From NCBI GenBank assembly GCA_051011595.1, contig JBPCTQ010000205.1:1-11126 (forward strand): 11,126 bases of DNA, read 5' to 3'. Below, piece by piece: positions 1 to 5,825 of this stretch. This DNA comes from JAOUEE01 sp051011595 (GTDB lineage Bacteria > Actinomycetota > Acidimicrobiia > Acidimicrobiales > SHLQ01). The first letter of the stretch is position 1. Every line of letters begins with the position of its first letter. Under the pieces are notes generated by a model. It saw nothing but the letters and a program-made list of their open reading frames with translations, made no database searches and was not told where the DNA came from. Position numbers and translations under genes: made by a program.

Positions 1-737
1 GTGTCGCCCATCTCGATGGCGGCATCGAGATGGCCGGGCCAGACCTGCACTCTGCTCACGTCGACCGCGCCATCGGTCAGGCGCAGTTCCTCGAGCACCG
101 AGGTGGCGAAACCGAACCAGTCGCCGACGAAGTCGGTGATTTCGGCGTCGATTGCCAGCGGGCGTTCGAGATCCCCGAGGGGCGGGCTGTCGTGTTCGGC
201 CGCTTCGGTCGACGGTGTCACCCCCACGAATTCGCCGGCGTCGAGCAGGGTGGTGATGGGGGCGGAACGGACCTGGTCGCCCTCCTGCACCACGATCGAA
301 CCGGATTCGATCCGCACCTGGGCGTCACCGCCGAAGAACGGCGTCCCCACACCACCCAAGGTGTAGCGCAGCCCGAACTTGGTGTTCGACTGTCGCCGGG
401 CTTCGGCCACCACGCTGTAGGCCAACCGGTGCACGTCTTCGCGGCGGCTGACGAAGTTGGTGGGGACCGGTGCGAGCGGAGCGTAGGCCCCCAACCATCT
501 CGACCGGGCGAACTCGGTCAGCGCGGGATCATCGGATGCCGCCACCAGCTCATCCCAGCTGGTGACACCGGCCGAGGTGGGGGCGACCACACCGCCGGCG
601 TCGGCGACATCGGTTGGATCATCGGCGAAGAACGGTTCGGCGGAGACGGCCGGGGGAGATGGCTCCAGCACACGGGCGTCGCCCCCGGCGATCTCCTGGG
701 CTTCGCGGCGAGGATGGCGGACGGACGCACGGAACAT
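1..737 (-). CDS. Conserved actinobacterial protein of unknown function (C-terminus cut by window edge)
   Basis: An open frame of 245 codons with no stop runs from an ATG at 737 off the left edge. Residues 1-60 are rich in Ala, Pro and Asp and look poorly conserved, so the true start could be further in. From about residue 60 the protein looks folded and soluble: a helical stretch (about 62-117), then a beta-rich part with FGLRYTLGGVGTPFF at 121-135 and APITTLLDAGEFVG at 159-172, ending in VQVWPGHLDAAIEMGD. I recall a widespread actinobacterial hypothetical family with the order 'GLR..GGFGTP', 'APITTL..AAEFVG', 'LWPEHFDLA', and this matches from memory; no function is known to me. No signal peptide or membrane segment is visible. 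It starts 7 bases after the stop of the histidine phosphatase gene with no clear ribosome site, so it is probably co-transcribed with that gene. Confidence 0.82.
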   Translation of the reverse strand, partial: MFRASVRHPRREAQEIAGGDARVLEPSPPAVSAEPFFADDPTDVADAGGVVAPTSAGVTSWDELVAASDDPALTEFARSRWLGAYAPLAPVPTNFVSRREDVHRLAYSVVAEARRQSNTKFGLRYTLGGVGTPFFGGDAQVRIESGSIVVQEGDQVRSAPITTLLDAGEFVGVTPSTEAAEHDSPPLGDLERPLAIDAEITDFVGDWFGFATSVLEELRLTDGAVDVSRVQVWPGHLDAAIEMGD

Positions 738-744
738 GATCGGG

Positions 745-1221
745 TCAACGCCGGGGAGGGCCGAGGTAATTCCCGGACACGATGTCGCCGCCGCGCACCT
801 CGAGCTCCCAGATCGATCCCTTCTCGCACCCCCGGGCGCCCACGATGCGCATGCCGTCGAGGGTCAGCGCCCGCACCATTGCCGGCAGCACGTCGCCGTG
901 ACTGCACAGCACAGTCGACTCGGCGACCAACGAGCGTGCCAGTCCAGCCGACTCGTCACCCGAGGTTCCTTCCAGCAGCGCCGGTTCGATCTCGATGTCG
1001 AGGCCCAGACGGTGGGCCAGGGGGGCGAGTGTCTGCGTACATCGCGTGGCCCGGCTCGACACCAGCTTGGTGACCGAACGATCGGCCAGACATTCGGCCA
1101 CCGCCTCGGCCTCGGCCCGGCCCCGATCATCGAGCGGTCGTTCGAGGTCGTCGCCTGACCATCGAAAGCGGTCGCCGGCCGAGGCGTGGCGGACGAGATA
1201 CAGGCTCAAGATTCGAGACAC
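745..1221 (-). CDS. SixA-type histidine phosphatase (RHG superfamily)
   Basis: A 158-residue single-domain cytoplasmic phosphatase of the histidine phosphatase superfamily. The phosphate pocket is visible: LVRHASAG at 9-16 carries the RH pair (R11, nucleophile H12), SSRATRCTQT at 55-64 supplies the second arginine, E84 may be the acid, and CSHGD at 106-110 holds the second histidine (H108). The length fits SixA, which dephosphorylates histidine phosphotransfer proteins. The pattern SGDDLERPLDDRGRAEAEA and the ending KGSIWELEV also resemble, from memory, the C-terminal phosphatase half of mycobacterial MutT1, so a nucleotide or other small phosphate ester is an alternative substrate. I chose GTG at 1221 because the homologous part begins right after it and AGGGGA lies 12 bases upstream; an ATG at 1272 would add 17 unlikely residues and run into the divergent gene. 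The family call is firm and the substrate is not. Confidence 0.9.
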   Translation of the reverse strand: MSRILSLYLVRHASAGDRFRWSGDDLERPLDDRGRAEAEAVAECLADRSVTKLVSSRATRCTQTLAPLAHRLGLDIEIEPALLEGTSGDESAGLARSLVAESTVLCSHGDVLPAMVRALTLDGMRIVGARGCEKGSIWELEVRGGDIVSGNYLGPPRR

Positions 1222-1228
1222 TAGGCGG

Positions 1229-1234
1229 TAGCGT
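1229..1234 (+). promoter_or_regulatory. Candidate -10 element of a leaderless promoter for the CopD-like gene
   Basis: TAGCGT fits the TANNNT pattern and is followed by exactly six bases before the ATG at 1241, which would put the transcript start on the A of the start codon. No purine-rich ribosome site precedes this ATG. No convincing -35 is visible. Confidence 0.4.
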
Positions 1235-1240
1235 CCCCTG

Positions 1241-1645
1241 ATGGTCGAACTCGGCGCCGACGACATCCGCATCTTCGGTCACCTGCTGGGAGCCAGCGTG
1301 TGGATCGGCGGGCAACTGGTTCTGGCGGCACTGGTTCCGGTGCTGCGCGGCATCAGCGCCGACGCCCCGCGGCTGGCGGCCAATCGTTTCGGGATGGTGG
1401 CCTGGCCCTTCTTCGCGCTGTTGGTGGCAACCGGCGTCTGGAACCTGTTCACCCTCGAGTTCGACGGGCTCGACACCAGCTACCAGGTGACCCTGGGTAT
1501 CAAGCTGGTGCTCGTCGCCCTCAGTGGTGTGGCTGCGTTCGTGCATTCCAACACCGACAACAAGGCGCTGCGGGGGGCCACCGGCGGCGGTGGTCTGATC
1601 GCCGGCCTGGGGGCGTTCTTCCTGGGTGTGATGTTGGTGGTCTAA
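1241..1645 (+). CDS. Small CopD-like integral membrane protein
   Basis: A 134-residue, almost entirely hydrophobic protein with four predicted membrane helices at about 10-34, 49-70, 83-103 and 116-134, and only a short loop (71-82) between helices 2 and 3. The first helix carries IFGHLLGASVWIGGQLV with H14 and W21, the pattern at the start of CopD-domain proteins; K89 and H102 sit near helix 3. CopD proteins belong to copper-resistance or copper-uptake systems, but short stand-alone versions are common in actinobacteria without known function, so copper transport is only a possibility. It is divergent from the phosphatase across 19 bases and its TAA overlaps the stop of the convergent regulator gene by four bases. 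The ATG at 1241 is chosen because the first helix follows directly and a candidate -10 sits six bases upstream. Confidence 0.82.
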   Translation: MVELGADDIRIFGHLLGASVWIGGQLVLAALVPVLRGISADAPRLAANRFGMVAWPFFALLVATGVWNLFTLEFDGLDTSYQVTLGIKLVLVALSGVAAFVHSNTDNKALRGATGGGGLIAGLGAFFLGVMLVV

Positions 1646-2358
1646 CCGACGATCTCGGTGACACACACGTCGTCACCCATGGGTTTGGACGAGGCGACCG
1701 TGGTGTCGGTCTCGCCGTACAGCGCCGCCAGCATGCCTCGTACCATGCCCCGGTCGACTGCGCAGATGACCGGATGGTCGATGACCGCTTCGCCGAACGG
1801 GCAGTTCTCCTGCACGATCTCGAGCTGGCCCGATCGTTTGTTGGTGTGGGCTGCGAACCCGTGGGCGGTGAGGGCGTCGGCCACGGTGTGCAGGGCGGAA
1901 CGAAACGAGCGCTGAGCATCTTCGCCGCCGAGGGCGATGGCCATCGATCGGCCGTATTCGACACCCACTTCCTCGGCCAGCGCTTCGGCCTCATCTCCCG
2001 GGATTCGGGCCAGGGCCCGGCCCAGCAGACGGATGAGGACATCGTCGTGGGGGATCGGCACCTCGAGCGCGGTGGCCGCTTCGGTGACCGAATACTGCTT
2101 CGAGGGTCGGCCGGCCCCGGACTCGCTCCGACGGCCGGTGGCCACCTCGACGTACCCGCCGCCGGCCAGTTTGTCGAGGTGATGGCGGGCGACGTTGGGA
2201 TGCAGGTCGAAGCGGCGAGCGACCTCGGCCGCCGTGACACCGTGCGGCTGGTCTCGGGCGTAGAGGTAGATCTCTCGACGGGTGGGGTCGCCAAACGCCG
2301 AGGTGATGGCGGTGACAGCGGAGTTGAACTGCGTCGGGGAGAGGGGCGGGTTCTCCAC
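1642..2358 (-). CDS. ArsR-type transcriptional regulator with SufR-like cysteine motif
   Basis: A 238-residue DNA-binding regulator. The N-terminus is a winged helix-turn-helix of the COG2345 type: DPTRREIYLYA at 24-34, GVTAAEVARRFDLHPNVARHHLDKL at 40-64, and a wing near 65-90 containing GRPSKQYSVTE. The C-terminal part carries C186 (ENCPFGEAVIDHP), C199 (VICA) and C232 near the end, a C-X12-C-X32-C arrangement. SufR repressors of Fe-S assembly operons coordinate a cluster with a C-X12-C pair plus a later cysteine, so Fe-S sensing is plausible; a ligand-binding or ordinary metal-sensing COG2345 regulator is the alternative. The divergent neighbour is an Mrp-type Fe-S carrier only 17 bases away, which supports a link to Fe-S metabolism. 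The start is GTG at 2358, six bases after a good -10 (TAGAAT), implying a leaderless transcript and probable self-regulation. Confidence 0.88.
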   Translation of the reverse strand: MENPPLSPTQFNSAVTAITSAFGDPTRREIYLYARDQPHGVTAAEVARRFDLHPNVARHHLDKLAGGGYVEVATGRRSESGAGRPSKQYSVTEAATALEVPIPHDDVLIRLLGRALARIPGDEAEALAEEVGVEYGRSMAIALGGEDAQRSFRSALHTVADALTAHGFAAHTNKRSGQLEIVQENCPFGEAVIDHPVICAVDRGMVRGMLAALYGETDTTVASSKPMGDDVCVTEIVG

Positions 2359-2361
2359 ATC

Positions 2362-2372
2362 GGTATTCTACC
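2362..2372. promoter_or_regulatory. Symmetric divergent leaderless promoter and possible operator between regulator and mrp
   Basis: The 17 bases between the two GTG starts contain TATTCTA (2364-2370). Read rightward it gives the -10 TATTCT (2364-2369), six bases before the mrp GTG at 2376; read leftward it gives TAGAAT (2370-2365), six bases before the regulator GTG at 2358. Both starts would therefore be the first transcribed base. The element is embedded in the dyad GGTA-TTC-TACC (2362-2372), whose centre, base 2367, is exactly midway between the two start codons. The dyad could also be the regulator's operator. No clear -35 was found on either side. Confidence 0.6.
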
Positions 2373-2375
2373 TGC

Positions 2376-3521
2376 GTGACCGTGACTCAGCCTGAAGTGA
2401 TCGAAGCCCTGCGCCCCGTCGAAGACCCCGAGCTCCGGCGCAGCATCGTCGATCTCGAGATGGTCCGTACCATCACCATCGACGGCCTGTCGGTAGAGGT
2501 GCAGGTGGCGCTCACCGTGCCCGGGTGCCCCCTCAAGAACGAGATCACCGATCGAGTCACCTCGGCGGTCGAGGCCCTCGACGGCGTCGATCAGGCCACC
2601 GTCGACTTCACGGTGATGACCGACGAAGAACGCGAGACGCTTCGCCAGAAGCTGCACGGGGACCCTTCGGCCACCGCCGGCCAGCAGCAGGCTCACGGTC
2701 ACGCCGAGGGTCGCGAGATTCCTTTCGCCGATCCGGCGAGCAAGACCCGAGTGCTGCTGGTGGCGTCGGGTAAGGGTGGAGTGGGGAAGTCCTCGGTCAC
2801 GGTCAACTTGTCGATCGCCCTGGCCCAGCGAGGGCACCGCACGGCGATCATCGATGCCGACGTGTGGGGCTTCTCGGTGCCCCGGATGCTCGGAGTCGAC
2901 CGTTCGCCCGTGGTCATCGACCAGATGCTGGTGCCCCCCGAGGTGCACGGCGTGCGCTGTATCTCCATGGGTTTCTTCGCCGAGGAGGATCAGCCGGTCC
3001 TGTGGCGGGGCCCCATGTTGCACAAAGCCCTCGAGCAGTTCCTCACCGACGTCTACTGGGACGATCCCGACTTCTTGGTGCTCGACCTGCCGCCCGGCAC
3101 CGGCGACATCTCATTGTCGTTGGCCCAGTTCCTGCCCCGCTCGGAGCTGTACGTGGTCACCACCCCACAACCGGCGGCGCAGCGAGTCGCCCAGCGGGCG
3201 GCGTTCATGGCCGAGAAGGTCTCGCTCGAGGTCAAAGGTGTCATCGAGAACATGTCGTGGTTCACCGGCGACGACGGCAAACGGTACGAGTTGTTCGGAT
3301 CCGGCGGTGGTGCCGACCTGGCCGGCCGTCTCGACGTGCCGCTGATCGGTCAGGTGCAGTTGGTGCCCCAGCTGCGTGAGGGCAGCGACTCCGGGCAACC
3401 GATCATGGCCATCGACCCCGGTGGTGAGGCCGGGCGTATCATCGCCGAGATGGCCCGCATCATCGACGACGACCTCAAGCCGAGCCGGCGGTACAACCCC
3501 GAACTCAAGTTGTTGTCCTAG
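2376..3521 (+). CDS. mrp: Mrp/ApbC-family Fe-S cluster carrier ATPase with N-terminal MIP18-like domain
   Basis: A 381-residue cytoplasmic P-loop ATPase of the Mrp/ApbC/NBP35 group, which carries Fe-S clusters to apo-proteins. Residues 1-85 form a MIP18 (DUF59) domain with VEDPELRRSIVDLEMV and the conserved cysteine C51 in TVPGCPLKNEI. A Gln/His-rich linker (about 100-120) leads to the ATPase domain: deviant Walker A SGKGGVGKS at 131-139, AIIDADVWGFSVPRMLG at 157-173, and the switch II motif DLPPGTGD at 237-244. The usual CPXC cluster-bridging pair expected after IENMSWFT (290-297) is absent: GDDGKRYELFGSGGG follows, and C51 and C195 are the only cysteines. The length is typical for MIP18-Mrp fusions. 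GTG at 2376 is selected because a -10 lies six bases upstream and homology starts immediately. It is divergent from the SufR-like regulator, which is its likely controller (inference). Confidence 0.95.
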   Translation: MTVTQPEVIEALRPVEDPELRRSIVDLEMVRTITIDGLSVEVQVALTVPGCPLKNEITDRVTSAVEALDGVDQATVDFTVMTDEERETLRQKLHGDPSATAGQQQAHGHAEGREIPFADPASKTRVLLVASGKGGVGKSSVTVNLSIALAQRGHRTAIIDADVWGFSVPRMLGVDRSPVVIDQMLVPPEVHGVRCISMGFFAEEDQPVLWRGPMLHKALEQFLTDVYWDDPDFLVLDLPPGTGDISLSLAQFLPRSELYVVTTPQPAAQRVAQRAAFMAEKVSLEVKGVIENMSWFTGDDGKRYELFGSGGGADLAGRLDVPLIGQVQLVPQLREGSDSGQPIMAIDPGGEAGRIIAEMARIIDDDLKPSRRYNPELKLLS

Positions 3522-3538
3522 CTCTCGATTCTCGCCGG

Positions 3539-3544
3539 TAGGGT
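3539..3544 (+). promoter_or_regulatory. Candidate -10 element for the DUF3107 gene
   Basis: TAGGGT fits TANNNT and lies eight bases before the ATG at 3553, in the 31-base gap after mrp. A transcript starting at or just before the ATG would be leaderless. The same bases could instead act as a weak GGG-containing ribosome site in a read-through transcript from mrp. Confidence 0.3.
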
Positions 3545-3552
3545 TGGCCGCC

Positions 3553-3789
3553 ATGGACGTTCGAATCGGAGTCACCAACGCGCTGCGAGAGCTGCTGGTC
3601 GAGATCGGTGACGACACCGACCGCGACGCCGTCAAAGAGGCGGCCGAAGCGGCCCTCAGCGGTTCCTCGGCCGTATTCTGGATCACCGACAAGAAGGGCC
3701 GCGAGGTGGGAGTCCCCGCCGAGAAGCTGGCCTACGTCGAGATCGGATCCGACGACAGCGTCCCCGACATCGGCTTCGGGTCGGCCTAG
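3553..3789 (+). CDS. DUF3107 family small protein
   Basis: A 78-residue acidic protein that matches the actinobacterial DUF3107 family (compare Rv3208A/TB9.4 of mycobacteria). It opens with MDVRIGVTNALRELLVEI, continues with a charged helix (about 20-36, DTDRDAVKEAAEAAL), and has a beta segment AVFWITDKKGREVGVPAEKLAYVEIGSDD typical of the family, ending in IGFG. The molecular role is not established. No cysteines, membrane segment or signal peptide are present. The frame is open far upstream inside mrp, but homology and length set the ATG at 3553. The stop (TAG, 3787-3789) lies in the same frame as the next gene, 12 bases before its proposed CTG start, suggesting translational coupling with the ArsA-like genes. 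Confidence 0.92.
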   Translation: MDVRIGVTNALRELLVEIGDDTDRDAVKEAAEAALSGSSAVFWITDKKGREVGVPAEKLAYVEIGSDDSVPDIGFGSA

Positions 3790-3801
3790 ACCGGGTTCAG
3801 C

Positions 3802-4725
3802 CTGAGCCGCTCGCCCTTCGATCGTCGCCTGCTCTTCGTCACCGGCAAGGGTGGTGTCGGAAAGACCGTCGTGGCTGCGGCCCTGGCGGTGGCTGCGGCT
3901 CGGTCCGGCCGTCGAGTACTGCTCTCCGATGTCGACGGACGCGGCGATCTCGCCGACGCGTTCGGCCTGGGGTCACTGAAATACGAACCCACCCGAGTCT
4001 CGGCCGGACGCGATGCGGTGAGCCTCGATGTGATGACGATGGACACCGAGTCGTCCCTGGCCGAGTATCTCCGCCTGCACCTGCGGGTTCCCCTGGTCCG
4101 TCGGCTCGGCCCGGTGGCGGCCACCTTCGATTTCGTGGCCACGGCAGCCCCCGGTGTGCGGGAGATCCTCCGGGTGGGCAAGTTCGCCTACGAGGTCCGA
4201 GAACGTCACTACGACCTGGTGGTGGTGGATGCGCCGGCCACCGGCCATGTGGTGGGTCACCTGGCGGCAGCCGAGGCCATCCACGATGTCGTCCGCCTGG
4301 GGCCGGTGCGGTCTCAGACCGAGTGGATGATCGACATCCTCAACGACGCCGCCGTCACCGGAACGGTGGTGGTGGCCACGCCGGAGGAGATGCCGGTGAC
4401 CGAGACCGGTCAGCTCCAGCAGCGCCTGCTCGACGAGACCGGTGTCCATCTGGCCGCCGTGGTGGCCAACCGAGTGCCACCACCACCCACTGCCGCCCCC
4501 ACCGACGCCGATGCCGACCAACTGGTGCAGGCGGTCGGCCCCGGTGCCAATGCGGTGGTGGAAGGGGCTCGGTTCCTCGAACGCCGTCACCAGCGGTGCG
4601 ACGAGCAGCTCCAGCGGCTGCGCGCCATTGCCGGTGAAAGCACCGCGTACTTCGAGCTGGCCGAGATCGACGGCGATGATGCCGACGTGGTGGCCGGTCT
4701 GAGTGACGCGCTGAGGACGCCATGA
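3802..4725 (+). CDS. ArsA/GET3-like ATPase, first of pair (Rv3679-like), non-canonical CTG start
   Basis: A 307-residue P-loop ATPase of the ArsA/GET3 (anion-transporting ATPase) family. Walker A GKGGVGKT is at 15-22, LLSDVDGRGDLADAFGL follows at about 40-56, TAAPGVREIL at 114-123 and the switch II motif DAPATGH at 143-149. The segment where the family usually has 'D.DPA' reads SDVDGRG. Similarity is strongest, from memory, to mycobacterial Rv3679, which pairs with Rv3680. No ATG, GTG or TTG lies in frame between the upstream stop (3787-3789) and the P-loop; the first GTG, at 3871, is downstream of Walker A. CTG at 3802 gives the family-like opening SRSPFDRRLLFVTG; CTG at 3829 is the alternative. 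No ribosome site is visible, so reinitiation after the DUF3107 stop is likely. It overlaps the next gene by ATGA. Confidence 0.87.
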   Translation: MSRSPFDRRLLFVTGKGGVGKTVVAAALAVAAARSGRRVLLSDVDGRGDLADAFGLGSLKYEPTRVSAGRDAVSLDVMTMDTESSLAEYLRLHLRVPLVRRLGPVAATFDFVATAAPGVREILRVGKFAYEVRERHYDLVVVDAPATGHVVGHLAAAEAIHDVVRLGPVRSQTEWMIDILNDAAVTGTVVVATPEEMPVTETGQLQQRLLDETGVHLAAVVANRVPPPPTAAPTDADADQLVQAVGPGANAVVEGARFLERRHQRCDEQLQRLRAIAGESTAYFELAEIDGDDADVVAGLSDALRTP

Positions 4726-5810
4726 GTGTGGCCTCGCTGGTGGGCGAACGTGACCTGGTGGTGGTGTGCGGGCCCGGCGGGGTGGGCAAGACCACCACGG
4801 CGGCGGCCATCGGGGTGGGTGCCGCCCTGCGCAGCGACCGTCGTGTGCTCGTGCTCACCGTCGACCCGGCCAAACGCCTGGCCCAGGCGTTGGGGCTCAC
4901 GGCGGTGGGCAACACCGAGACCGTCATCGAACCCGAACGTTTCGAGGCCGCCGGCCGGCCGGCTCGGGGCCAGCTGTCGGTCGCCATGCTCGACACCAAA
5001 GCCGGTTGGGACGACGTGGTGCGGTCCCATGCCCCCGATGCCGCCACCCGCGATGCCATCCTGGCCAACACCCTCTATCAGTCGGTGGCGGGTCGGTTCA
5101 TCCAGAGCCACGACTACGTGGCCATGGAGCGTCTGCATCAACTGCGGGCCGACGCCAACTACGACCTCATCGTGGTCGACACCCCGCCCACCCGGAGTGC
5201 GATCGACTTCCTCGAGGCGCCGGCCCGGATGGCCGAGTTCTTCTCCAGCCGGCTGCTGCGCTGGTTGACCGCTCCCTACCGGTCGCGGGCCATGGGGCTG
5301 GCTGCCAAACCGTTCACGTTCGTGGCCGACCGTGTTCTCGGCGCCGACTTCCTGGCCGACGTGGGTGAGTTCTTCGTGTTGTTCCAGAGCCTGTACGACG
5401 GTTTCGTCGAACGCTCGGCCGAGGTGGCCCAGGTGTTGGCCGACGACCGCACCACGTTCGCGGTGGTGGCCACCCCCGAGGGCCCGGCCTGTCGAGAGGC
5501 TCGCTTTTTTCTCGACGAGCTCGACTCGCGAGGCCTCGAGTCGGGTGCCCTGGTCATGAATCGGGTGCTGCCCGCCCCGTTCCGTTCCACCCAGGGAGTA
5601 GCGGCCGCACGAAAGATGCTCGAGGGTGATGCTCGATTCCACCCGCTGGCCGAGCAGTACCTGGATCGTCGCGGTCGAGCCCGTCGCGAGCAGGAGTTCC
5701 TGGCCGAGCTGGCCCCGAGGGTCGACCACACGGCCCGGGTGCCGGAGTTGGTCGATGACCTGGTCGACATCTCCGGTGTGGCCGCGCTGGGTGATCACCT
5801 CGCGCACTGA
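4722..5810 (+). CDS. ArsA/GET3-like ATPase, second of pair (Rv3680-like)
   Basis: A 362-residue cytoplasmic ArsA/GET3-family ATPase. The canonical Walker A GPGGVGKTT is at 17-25, LTVDPAKRLAQALGL at 45-59 carries the conserved DPA loop, and DTPPTRSAIDFL at 153-164 is the switch II region, where ArsA and GET3 have DTAPTGH. The DTPPxRxAxDFL form is what I recall for the Rv3680 branch. A Phe-rich helical part (about 168-230) with FFVLFQSLYDGFVERS may form the client- or membrane-facing region but has no clear transmembrane helix. The metal-binding cysteine set of arsenite ArsA is not present, so arsenite transport is unlikely. The ATG overlaps the TGA of the preceding gene (ATGA) and GAGGA lies four bases before it. 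The pair probably forms a heterodimer (inference). Confidence 0.92.
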   Translation: MSVASLVGERDLVVVCGPGGVGKTTTAAAIGVGAALRSDRRVLVLTVDPAKRLAQALGLTAVGNTETVIEPERFEAAGRPARGQLSVAMLDTKAGWDDVVRSHAPDAATRDAILANTLYQSVAGRFIQSHDYVAMERLHQLRADANYDLIVVDTPPTRSAIDFLEAPARMAEFFSSRLLRWLTAPYRSRAMGLAAKPFTFVADRVLGADFLADVGEFFVLFQSLYDGFVERSAEVAQVLADDRTTFAVVATPEGPACREARFFLDELDSRGLESGALVMNRVLPAPFRSTQGVAAARKMLEGDARFHPLAEQYLDRRGRARREQEFLAELAPRVDHTARVPELVDDLVDISGVAALGDHLAH

Positions 5811-5813
5811 CCC

Positions 5814-5819
5814 TACGAT
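5814..5819 (+). promoter_or_regulatory. -10 element of a leaderless promoter for the PdtaS-type kinase gene
   Basis: TACGAT matches the -10 consensus at four of six positions, including T1, A2, A5 and T6. It lies in the 15-base gap after the second ArsA gene and is followed by exactly six bases before the GTG at 5826. No ribosome site precedes the GTG, so a leaderless transcript is likely. Confidence 0.55.
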
Positions 5820-5825
5820 GGCGCG

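Noticed and set aside
30..1073. Long plus-strand open frame of 347 codons over the phosphatase and unknown gene
   Set aside because: It is opposite two minus-strand genes with clear family motifs; its translation is Arg/Gly/His-rich with no recognisable motif, as expected for a shadow frame in GC-rich DNA.
1300..2379. Plus-strand open frame of 359 codons across the CopD-like gene and the regulator
   Set aside because: It covers two real genes in wrong frames and has no domain; the overlapping proteins have convincing motifs.
3553..4725. Single DUF3107-ArsA fusion made by reading through the TAG at 3787-3789
   Set aside because: The two reading frames do match, but DUF3107 has its normal length and end, and a CTG start explains the second protein more simply. 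Peptide evidence would be needed.
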